A DNA stretch of 8,455 nucleotides from Burkholderia sp. (lineage in GTDB: Bacteria; Pseudomonadota; Gammaproteobacteria; Burkholderiales; Burkholderiaceae). Shown one piece after another: positions 1 through 4,725 of the stretch. A model generated the notes under the pieces. The model had not been told where the DNA came from. It did not search any database and worked only from the letters and a program-made list of their open reading frames with translations. The DNA lies in NCBI GenBank assembly GCA_028292565.1, contig JAQGMD010000472.1, forward strand, positions 1 through 8,455. Direction: 5' to 3'. Each line of letters begins with the position of its first letter. Position 1 is the stretch's first letter. A program made the translations under genes and the position numbers.

Positions 1-2
1 CC

Positions 3-189
3 TTGTCGCAGTACGGCGACTGGCTGAAGGGCGGTGAAGTGGAATCGGCGCAGGATATCGCGGCGGGAGAAGGGGCGATCCTGCCGGACGGCCATCGAAC
101 CGCTCGCGGCCGCAACGTTACGCGAACGGGGCGATATGCAAAGCTTATCGAAGGGCGTTTCCAACGCCAGGAATAATGACCGGCCGTGA
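3..189 (+). pseudogene. C-terminal remnant of an FAD-dependent oxidoreductase with Rieske domain, frame-broken
   Basis: The window opens inside a reading frame that runs to a TAA at 174-176. Its first residues, LSQYGDWLKGGEVESAQDIA followed by GEGAILPDG, resemble the linker between the FAD domain and the C-terminal Rieske domain of AIF-like FAD-dependent oxidoreductases (family pattern: QY-x-DWL, then PGxGAVxRxG, then kiAVYRD). After about codon 30 the likeness moves to another frame: from about 121 that frame reads RERGDMQSLS, like the family's RD-x-x-G-x-x-x-x-x-SAVC, and stops at 187-189. The Rieske cysteine/histidine motifs (CxHLGC and CPCHGS) are not found downstream. I infer a frameshift plus loss of the iron-sulfur domain. 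The rest of the gene lies before the window. The assignment rests on remembered family patterns. Confidence 0.55.
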
Positions 190-279
190 GTCGCGCCACT
201 GCTGGCCGATAATTACCGATCAGGGCTGATTTCGATCGCCAATCACGTGCGCCTGCTGTAGGTCGCGTCCAGCAATTGG

Positions 280-308
280 TAGACGGCGGCCGGGCGCAGG
301 CGTATAAT
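280..308 (+). promoter_or_regulatory. sigma70-type promoter of the Mn2+ riboswitch and exporter gene
   Basis: A perfect -10 box TATAAT lies at 303-308. Exactly 17 bases upstream is TAGACG (280-285), which matches four of six positions of TTGACA. A start about seven bases after the -10 box falls near 315, where the 5' strand of the riboswitch P1 stem begins. That agreement supports the call. Confidence 0.7.
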
Positions 309-314
309 CCGCCC

Positions 315-420
315 GTCATTGGGGAGTAGCCTCCCTGCACAACTGCAGGGGCTTGCGTCAACATACTTGACCGTCCGGTCATGGTGCAAGCGGTTCCCAA
401 GCTTGGCAAGACCTTTGACC
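315..420 (+). promoter_or_regulatory. yybP-ykoY manganese riboswitch aptamer
   Basis: The two conserved loops of the yybP-ykoY family are present: GGGGAGTAGCC (321-331) and GTCAACATAC (357-366), with the closing AAGACCTTTGACC at 408-420. Stems that can be read directly are: P1, GTCA at 315-318 with TGAC at 416-419 and GG with CC inside; a hairpin CCCTGCA (333-339) with TGCAGGG (344-350); an outer stem GCTTGC (351-356) with GCAAGC (386-391); and an inner GACCG/CGGTC hairpin at 369-380. In characterized members Mn2+ bridges the two conserved loops. The position directly before a UPF0016 gene is the classic context, since these transporters export manganese. An RNA covariance search for this family would confirm it. 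Confidence 0.9.
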
Positions 421-467
421 ATACCGCCTCCGCATTGGCCGGAGGGGTGGTATGGTCATCGGTTTTT
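417..467 (+). terminator. Intrinsic terminator of the riboswitch expression platform
   Basis: GACCATACC (417-425) pairs perfectly with GGTATGGTC (449-457), and CCTCCG (427-432) with CGGAGG (440-445), leaving a seven-base loop. Five T residues follow at 463-467. The first bases of this hairpin (GAC, 417-419) are also the 3' strand of aptamer P1, so the two structures exclude each other. I infer that Mn2+ binding stabilizes P1, blocks the terminator and allows read-through into the exporter gene. Confidence 0.75.
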
Positions 468-490
468 GATCCGGCCTGGGAACATAACAA

Positions 491-1066
491 GTGGAAGCAT
501 TCCTCATCTCAACCGGCATCGTCGCGCTCGCTGAAATCGGCGACAAAACCCAACTCCTTGCCTTTATCCTCGCTGCAAAATTTCGCAAACCGCTGCCGAT
601 CGTACTCGGTATCCTGGTGGCGACCCTCGCCAATCACGGCCTTGCGGGCGCACTCGGCTCCTGGATCACTTCGCTGGTCGAACCACAAACGATGCGCTGG
701 GTGCTCGGTCTGTCGTTCATCGCCATGGCGATCTGGACGCTGATTCCGGATAAATTTGATGAAGACGATGCGAAGCTGGCGCGCTTCGGCGTGTTCGGCA
801 CCACCCTGGTCGCGTTCTTCCTGGCCGAGATGGGAGACAAGACCCAGGTCGCAACCGTCGCGCTGGCGGCCCAATACAATGCGCTGATAGCGGTCGTCGC
901 AGGAACCACACTCGGTATGATGATCGCCAACGTGCCCGCTGTATTGCTCGGAGATCGTATCGCGAACCGGATGCCGGTACGCCTGGTCCATATGGTCGCA
1001 GCGGCAATTTTCGCGATCCTTGGCGTGGCGACTTTGCTCGGCGCCGGCGCCAGGCTCGGGTTTTGA
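491..1066 (+). CDS. UPF0016 (TMEM165/GDT1-type) manganese exporter
   Basis: This 191-residue inner-membrane protein has the family hallmark twice: EIGDKTQ at residues 15-21 and EMGDKTQ at 113-119, one in each half of an inverted duplicated fold. Hydrophobic segments lie near 5-28, 34-58, 69-85, 103-126, 131-153 and 164-187, consistent with six helices. The acidic stretch DKFDEDDAK (87-95) forms the central linker. Bacterial members (MneA type) pump Mn2+ out of the cytoplasm, using the acidic residues of the two motifs. The start is GTG at 491, with a weak ribosome site (TGGGA, about 477-481). No other start lies close to the conserved N-terminus. Regulation by the upstream Mn2+ riboswitch fits this role. 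The length is normal for the family and all key residues are present. Confidence 0.93.
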   Translation: MEAFLISTGIVALAEIGDKTQLLAFILAAKFRKPLPIVLGILVATLANHGLAGALGSWITSLVEPQTMRWVLGLSFIAMAIWTLIPDKFDEDDAKLARFGVFGTTLVAFFLAEMGDKTQVATVALAAQYNALIAVVAGTTLGMMIANVPAVLLGDRIANRMPVRLVHMVAAAIFAILGVATLLGAGARLGF

Positions 1067-1067
1067 A

Positions 1068-1624
1068 CTGAAGCCACGGCCGGCTTCGATTGCCGGCGTG
1101 CGGGAGACCGGCGAAGTCATTTCACAACAGGTCGATCATATGACCAGCCTGGTCGATGACCTTCTCGATGTGTCCCGCGTCACGCGAGGGCTTGTTGTCC
1201 TTGATAAGGAAGCGCTCGATCTGAGGAGCGTCGTCGCCGCGGCGATTGAACAGGTTCAGCCGCTGATCGAGGCACGACGACATCGCCTGACGGTGCACCT
1301 GCCCGATGACCCCGCTCCTGTGTTGGGAGATCACACGCGATTGGTGCAGGTTATTGTCAACCTGCCCTCGACCGGGCTCGCATTGAAACGCCCCGTGTTC
1401 GAGTCCTCGACATCGGACTGCCCGACATGGACGGCTGCGAACTGGCCCGGCGTCTGCGCACCCTGCCAGAAATGGCCGGGGCGGTGCTCATCGCGCTGAC
1501 TGGTTATGGACATGCAGAGGATTACGCCCGGTCGAAAGCCGCCGGGTTCAATTACCACTTTGTGAAACCGGCTGATACGACGAAGCTGGCCGCATTGATT
1601 GCCGAGATCGGCTCGGCGAACTGA
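1068..1624 (+). pseudogene. Collapsed hybrid histidine kinase (HisKA/HATPase fragment joined to receiver)
   Basis: Two frames hold two parts of one ancestral gene. From about 1068 to 1362 the protein reads ELKPRPASIAG, then GEVISQQVDHM, LVDDLLDVSRVTRG and GDHTRLVQVIVNL. This is the HisKA second helix and the start of the ATPase domain of hybrid kinases. The phosphoacceptor histidine (H in HELRNP) is missing, and the match ends at the N-box before its asparagine. From 1364 a different frame reads ALDRARIETP, VLDIGLPDMDGCELARRL, LIALTGYG and FVKPAD, to a TGA at 1622-1624. That is a nearly full receiver domain with phosphorylatable Asp (codon 1409-1411), conserved Thr and conserved Lys. The rest of the ATPase domain and the linker are deleted at about 1363, out of frame. 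The fragment starts right at the stop of the exporter gene, so the 5' end is lost too. It cannot work as a kinase. Confidence 0.85.
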
Positions 1625-1639
1625 TGCCGGGTTGCGAGG

Positions 1640-1855
1640 CTACTCTTCGAAATCGTCCGGTCCCGGAACGTCATATTTCCCGCTCGTGATTTGCAGGAGA
1701 GTTTCCTCCGCCTCGTCCTGGGTAAGTCCGCCAACGACGCGATATCGTGTATCGAGTCCTGCTTCATCGTCGTAGAACGCACGCACTATTTCATAGCTGC
1801 CGTCTGCCGACTGATGAATGGAAAACTGATGAATGGGGAAGCGCGGAATGTCCAT
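1640..1855 (-). CDS. Small hypothetical protein (71 aa)
   Basis: The protein begins MDIPRFPIHQF and ends GPDDFEE. It is acidic and soluble, with a central YEIVRAFYDDEAGLDTRYRV that would form beta strands, then a short helix rich in Glu (LTQDEAEETLLQI). I chose the ATG at 1853-1855 because a strong ribosome site, GAGGT, sits six bases upstream on the minus strand. A longer in-frame start at 1927 would overlap the preceding gene and has no such site. It is the last of a run of four short minus-strand genes and lies 44 bases after the previous stop. I do not recognize a family. Coding status is supported by the ribosome site and plausible composition. Confidence 0.7.
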   Translation of the reverse strand: MDIPRFPIHQFSIHQSADGSYEIVRAFYDDEAGLDTRYRVVGGLTQDEAEETLLQITSGKYDVPGPDDFEE

Positions 1856-1899
1856 GATTACCTCACGGCGCAAAGATAGCGTCGGCGTAAACCGTGGGC

Positions 1900-2091
1900 T
1901 TACACCGTGATCGTCGCCAGTCGCCACTCTTTGATGTCATCAAAGCCGCAAACAGTCGGCGTCGGAGCATGGGTGTAGTAGAAGCACCAATCCGGCTTGC
2001 TCCACCGGACTTCGTGTTTCGTGCCGTCCTTCATCTCCGCTACGCAAAGCTCACCATCGTAGAGATGGGAGAGGGCGCTGTCTGCTCTCAT
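1900..2091 (-). CDS. Small hypothetical protein (63 aa)
   Basis: The protein starts MRADSALSHLYDGELCVAEM and continues with KHEVRWSKPDWCFYYTH and FDDIKEWR near the C-terminus. It is rich in Trp, Tyr, Asp and Cys, with the look of a compact beta-sheet protein. No signal peptide or membrane segment is visible. The ribosome site before the ATG is weak (AAGACG). An AT-rich stretch with TATAGG sits just upstream, so it may have its own promoter after the terminator-like hairpin at 2115-2146. The family is unknown to me. It may be co-transcribed with the 71-aa gene downstream. Confidence 0.55.
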   Translation of the reverse strand: MRADSALSHLYDGELCVAEMKDGTKHEVRWSKPDWCFYYTHAPTPTVCGFDDIKEWRLATITV

Positions 2092-2114
2092 ATTCGTCTT
2101 GAACCTATATCACT

Positions 2115-2146
2115 AAAAAAAATAAATCATTCGCGGCGTCACCGCG
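2115..2146 (-). terminator. Terminator-like hairpin with U-run after the 69-aa gene
   Basis: On the minus strand CGCGG, a five-base loop and CCGCG (2146-2132) lie directly after the stop of the 69-aa gene. A run of eight T follows at 2122-2115. The stem is short and about nine bases separate it from the T run, so termination may be weak. The same AT-rich block could instead serve as the promoter region of the next gene. Confidence 0.45.
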
Positions 2147-2150
2147 TGCA

Positions 2151-2360
2151 CTACTGTTTCTGGGTCGACGCTAACGATATTATGAGCGCTTCGGCTTCGC
2201 CGATCCACTCGCGCCAGTTTTCCTCGACAGCATTCCCCAGATAGGTTTCCTGCCCCTGGGCGGACTCTTCTCCGCCATACGGATTGTCGTCCGTGGCATC
2301 TTCAAATCCACGGTTATATTGACGGCACAACGCGCGCGCCAACAGTTCCACTGCTTCCAT
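2151..2360 (-). CDS. Small hypothetical acidic protein (69 aa)
   Basis: The protein begins MEAVELLARALCRQYNRGFE and has an acidic, flexible middle (DATDDNPYGGEES) and a C-terminal helix (NWREWIGEAEALIISLA). I chose the ATG at 2358-2360, with AAGGG about 13 bases upstream. A TTG at 2370-2372 would add four residues but overlaps the stop of the preceding gene and has no suitably spaced ribosome site. It lies 15 bases after the 58-aa gene in the same direction, so the two probably share a transcript. I do not recognize the family. Two amphipathic helices linked by an acidic loop suggest a small soluble protein. Confidence 0.6.
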   Translation of the reverse strand: MEAVELLARALCRQYNRGFEDATDDNPYGGEESAQGQETYLGNAVEENWREWIGEAEALIISLASTQKQ

Positions 2361-2375
2361 TGCGAGGAACAACCC

Positions 2376-2552
2376 TTAGGTAGAGCCGGGTTGAGCTGGG
2401 CCCTTCTGGGTGGGATTCACGCCCTGGTTCGGATTCAACTGTTTCCCGGTATTGCCCTGATTCTGGTCGTACTGCCGATTGGTGCCCGGCGTGCCGATAT
2501 TGGCGTTCTGTTGGTTGGTGGAATTGTCTTCGGGTTTGATTTTTGACGTCAT
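2376..2552 (-). CDS. Very short N/Q/G/P-rich disordered protein (58 aa)
   Basis: A 58-codon frame runs from ATG at 2550-2552 to TAA at 2376-2378. AAGAG lies seven bases before the ATG, a good ribosome site. The protein opens MTSKIKPEDNSTNQQNANIG, continues with repeated Gly/Asn/Gln/Pro units (TPGTNRQYDQNQGNTG, then QLNPNQGVNPTQKGPAQPG) and ends in ST. It has no cysteine, no tryptophan and almost no hydrophobic residues, so it should be intrinsically disordered and soluble. The biased but coherent composition and ribosome site argue that it is real. It is the first gene of a pair with the 69-aa gene. Its function is unknown; small hydrophilic stress-response proteins have similar composition, but that comparison is only suggestive. 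Confidence 0.6.
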   Translation of the reverse strand: MTSKIKPEDNSTNQQNANIGTPGTNRQYDQNQGNTGKQLNPNQGVNPTQKGPAQPGST

Positions 2553-2677
2553 GATTTCGCTCTTGGGTTGCGGTCCGTATGCAGGTGTATTCAGTAGAGA
2601 CGGAGGCTAACGAAAAGTTTCTGATTCCGATGGCAATGGGGCAGGACTTGCGCGGCGTCAACGAGCGGACGCTCGCG

Positions 2678-3367
2678 CTATTTCTGGATAAGCGTCTGCA
2701 GCACCAACGATTTGAACTCGCGGTGATAGAGAATCACGACCACGATGGTCGTAGCGAACATGAATGCCAGCGGATGAAAGAACCAGGTCAGCGCCGCGAT
2801 GGCAAAGTAATACGCGCGCAGCCCGTCATTGAAGCTTTCCCCCGCGAGCGCAACCAGCTTGCCTACCCTGTCGGCATGGCTTTTCCGGGCCGCGTCGCCT
2901 TCATTGGCAAAGCCTGCTGCGGACGGTGCCGCGCCAATGACGATGGCGCAGAAGTTGAATTGCCGTAGCGCCCAGGTAAAGCGAAAGAATGCGAACACGA
3001 ACACGCAAACCAATATAACGATCTTGATCTCCCACACCGGCTCCGAGGTGTGGGTCGAAAATGGAATCTGGGACACGACGTCGACCGCCTGCGATGTCCT
3101 GCCAAGCATCGCAAGCAAGCCGCCGATAATGATGATCGTGGTCGAAGCGAAGAAAGTCGGGGAAGACGACAGGTTCGCCATCAGGGCGACATCTGCGATG
3201 CGGTTATCGCGTTCGGTCAGGCGCAGCATCCATTCGCGCCTGTAATGATTTATCTGCCGTAAAAGGCTGGGATGGCTCAACGACCACCGCTCCGCAAATT
3301 GGTCGTAGCCGATCCACATCACTAAAAACCACGCGGTTGCAATCCAGTCAAAAGCGTCAAACAGCAT
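2678..3367 (-). CDS. DUF599 family membrane protein
   Basis: This 229-residue protein fits the DUF599 pattern: an N-terminal helix ending in WIGYDQF (residues 18-24), then the soluble HYRREWMLRLTERDNRIADVALMANL (41-66), which is the best conserved part of the family, and SSPTFFASTTIIIIGGL (68-84). Hydrophobic segments lie near 7-22, 71-88, 113-132 and 185-214. A family-typical FRFTWALRQFNFC follows the third segment, and FNDGLRAYYF precedes the last. The biochemical role of DUF599 is not established. The start is ATG at 3365-3367 with a poor ribosome site. A TATGAT box about 30 bases upstream (3398-3403, minus strand) could be its -10 element, but I see no clear -35. The length is normal for the family. 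Confidence 0.88.
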   Translation of the reverse strand: MLFDAFDWIATAWFLVMWIGYDQFAERWSLSHPSLLRQINHYRREWMLRLTERDNRIADVALMANLSSSPTFFASTTIIIIGGLLAMLGRTSQAVDVVSQIPFSTHTSEPVWEIKIVILVCVFVFAFFRFTWALRQFNFCAIVIGAAPSAAGFANEGDAARKSHADRVGKLVALAGESFNDGLRAYYFAIAALTWFFHPLAFMFATTIVVVILYHREFKSLVLQTLIQK

Positions 3368-3415
3368 AATTGTTTTTGTTGAGTGTCTGTGACCGACATC
3401 ATACCCTGCCTGGTT

Positions 3416-3724
3416 CTACCTGCGCGCCGAAAGGACAATCCCGCCCACGATCAGCGCAAACGCCGCGAGGTGGAAAAGGCGTGCCGGCTCCCCGATGAAC
3501 GCCGTCGACAAAAGAGCGGCGAACAGGGGAATGAGGTTGGTGAAGAACGAAGCAACGCTCGGCCCCACCCGCTGCACGGCGACGCCCCAAAATCGAAAGG
3601 CAACCAGCGCCGACCCGATGGCGACGAAGGCGAGCGCGGCTGCCAGCTGCCAGCTCCACTCTATGCTGGCGTCCATCACGGCCCATTCGCCCGCGGCGAA
3701 AAGGCCGGACCATGCATAGCGTCG
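3416..3724 (-). pseudogene. 5'-truncated DMT/EamA-family transporter
   Basis: The frame holds only the last third of a drug/metabolite transporter. It reads RYAWSGLFAAGEWAV, then LAFVAIGSALVAFRFWGVAV, RVGPSVASFFTNLIPLFAAL, STAFIGEP, and a final helix LAAFALIVGGIVLSARR. These are the closing helices of a second EamA domain, with the usual GP-x-x-A-x-x-x-N-LxP-x-FAAL and GEP motifs. A complete protein has about 300 residues and ten helices; about four remain. Similarity continues upstream of the first possible start (GTG 3677-3679) to an in-frame stop at 3725-3727, beyond which it is lost. That shows truncation rather than a short gene. The 3' end looks intact, 48 bases before the DUF599 gene. 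A short membrane fragment might still be made, but transport is unlikely. Confidence 0.75.
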
Positions 3725-3785
3725 TCATGTGGCTTTTCACTGGGCGCCAAGGATACTGGATTTCGCCGGCTTGCTGTTTTTCGAG

Positions 3786-3953
3786 ATGAAATCGCAACCG
3801 GGTGGAGTAGGTCGGGATGCAATCCCAACATTGAAATCATGTACAACCGACGGCTCCAATACGCGGGGGGGGGCGTCAATCACCACAGGCTGGCGTGGTG
3901 GGATGGGCGCGCGCCGCAGATCCCAACCTGCGATTTCATTGGTTGGGATGCAA
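3786..3953. repeat. Cluster of short direct and inverted repeats in an intergenic stretch
   Basis: ATGAAATCGCA (3786-3796) recurs inverted as TGCGATTTCAT (3929-3939). GGTCGGGATGCAA (3810-3822) recurs directly as GGTTGGGATGCAA (3941-3953) with one mismatch. ATCCCAACC (3920-3928) forms a nine-base inverted repeat with GGTTGGGAT (3941-3949), and ATCCCAAC also occurs at 3822-3829. GGGAT-GCA-ATCCC (3814-3826) is itself a palindrome. A run of nine G lies at 3865-3873. No gene can be supported between 3725 and 3990; frames crossing this stretch lack ribosome sites and recognizable domains. The arrangement could be a degenerate non-autonomous element, a dispersed palindromic repeat or a regulator binding region. 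Confidence 0.5.
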
Positions 3954-3992
3954 GCGGCAAGCCGAAACCTTGAAAAATCGCGAGGCGTCACC

Positions 3993-4091
3993 ATGTGCAT
4001 CTTCATCTATTACATTCAGGATGAGATTAACAGTGCAACCAGATTTAATCGAAAAGGTAGATGTCTCCCGCATTCTGATTCAGCGCGTTAA
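3993..4091 (+). CDS. Possible 32-codon leader reading frame
   Basis: ATG at 3993 has GAGG seven bases upstream, better spaced than the ribosome site of the gene behind it. The frame starts MCIFIYYIQDEINSA, ends at TAA 4089-4091, and overlaps the first 59 bases of the next gene in another frame. It could be a translated leader that couples translation, or chance. Composition gives no support either way. Confidence 0.22.
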   Translation: MCIFIYYIQDEINSATRFNRKGRCLPHSDSAR

Positions 4092-4422
4092 AGGTTTGCC
4101 GTCCAAGGCAAGGGTGTCGTCAATGGAAGCCGCGAACAGGGTGCTCGACGAGTGGGCCGATTGCGCTCCCGACTCCGGATTCGACCGGTGCGACCTCCAG
4201 ATTGTTTTTGAAGACGGATTCAGGTACCACGGGCAGTACCACCTCAATCGGACCGAAAAACGAATTTCCCTCTCGCGCCATGTCCGCAAACAGCTGACGG
4301 CAATGGCCAAGGCGAAAAGAGTTGCGAAACCGTCAACAGTGGATGATGAGCCTGTCATCAGCCTGATCGGAGCCGACCTGGCGGAATCGGCCAAGATCGC
4401 GCTGGATCATTACAATATTTGA
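4033..4422 (+). CDS. Hypothetical protein (about 129 aa)
   Basis: I place the start at GTG 4033, because AGGATGAG (4018-4025) lies seven bases upstream. ATG 4021 would add four residues but has only AGG touching it. The product begins QPDLIEKVDVSRILIQRVKG after the initiator and ends SAKIALDHYNI. The middle reads CDLQIVFEDGFRYHGQYHL, a probable beta hairpin, followed by a basic helix (RHVRKQLTAMAKAKRVAK). The acidic C-terminus contains VISLIGADLAESAKIALDHY. No signal peptide or membrane segment is visible, so it is probably cytoplasmic. I do not recognize a family; the basic helix might contact nucleic acid, but nothing proves it. It stands alone on the plus strand, between the repeat cluster and the lon operon, and is convergent with that operon. 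Confidence 0.7.
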   Translation: MQPDLIEKVDVSRILIQRVKGLPSKARVSSMEAANRVLDEWADCAPDSGFDRCDLQIVFEDGFRYHGQYHLNRTEKRISLSRHVRKQLTAMAKAKRVAKPSTVDDEPVISLIGADLAESAKIALDHYNI

Positions 4423-4433
4423 CCTCGCTTGGT

Positions 4434-4480
4434 AAAAGTTCGTAGGGCCGGTGCGGCGCCTGCCGTGCCGCCCCTCCGGC
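4434..4480 (-). terminator. Hairpin terminator of the hsp20-lon operon
   Basis: Directly after the stop of the 78-aa gene, GCCGG (4480-4476, minus strand) and GCGGC pair with GCCGC and CCGGC down to 4447, giving a GC-rich hairpin with internal mismatches. The minus strand then reads CCTACGAACTTTTACC, with only four T in a row at 4437-4434, about nine bases after the stem. It may also act on the converging plus-strand gene that ends at 4422, but no T run follows on that side. Confidence 0.45.
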
Positions 4481-4717
4481 TCAAAACTCGCCGGACGAAA
4501 CGTGCTCCACCGCGAAGCGGCGGGCTTCCATGATTGCTGCGTCTTCTGTATCGAACACATCCTCTCCGGCGAGTCTCTGCATCGGGAAAATCACTTCGCC
4601 GTCGACTTGGTTGTGCGAGTAGATTCTGATTTCCAGCCACGGGACCCACTTACCGCTTTCAGGCAGTTGAGCCGCGTTCATTTCAAACTGGTACCTGGCG
4701 AAGCGCTCGCTCGTCAT
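4481..4717 (-). CDS. Small hypothetical protein (78 aa) coupled to lon
   Basis: The product begins MTSERFARYQFEMNAAQLPE, followed by WVPWLEIRIYSHNQVDGEVI and a C-terminal FDTEDAAIMEARRFAVEHV. The pattern of a beta-rich centre and a helix suggests a small soluble domain. I chose ATG 4715-4717: it lies eight bases after the lon stop (TGA, 4726-4728) with no good ribosome site of its own, which fits translation by ribosomes ending on lon. An upstream ATG at 4804 would overlap lon by 79 bases and adds a Cys/Ala/Gly-rich stretch that looks like out-of-frame lon. I know no function. Its place behind a protease gene suggests, without proof, an adaptor or accessory role. A hairpin right after the stop ends the operon. 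Confidence 0.68.
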   Translation of the reverse strand: MTSERFARYQFEMNAAQLPESGKWVPWLEIRIYSHNQVDGEVIFPMQRLAGEDVFDTEDAAIMEARRFAVEHVSSGEF

Positions 4718-4725
4718 GGCTGCGG

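Noticed and set aside
509..1120. Long minus-strand frames opposite the UPF0016 gene
   Set aside because: They mirror a well-supported gene, have no ribosome sites and read as Arg/His/Gly-rich antisense.
2662..2675. CGAGCG-GA-CGCTCG palindrome just after the DUF599 stop, as a terminator
   Set aside because: The loop is only two to four bases, the stem is short and no T run follows on the minus strand.
3737..4006. Minus-strand 89-codon frame through the repeat cluster
   Set aside because: Proline-rich with no family likeness; its content follows from the repeats and the G run, and no ribosome site precedes it.
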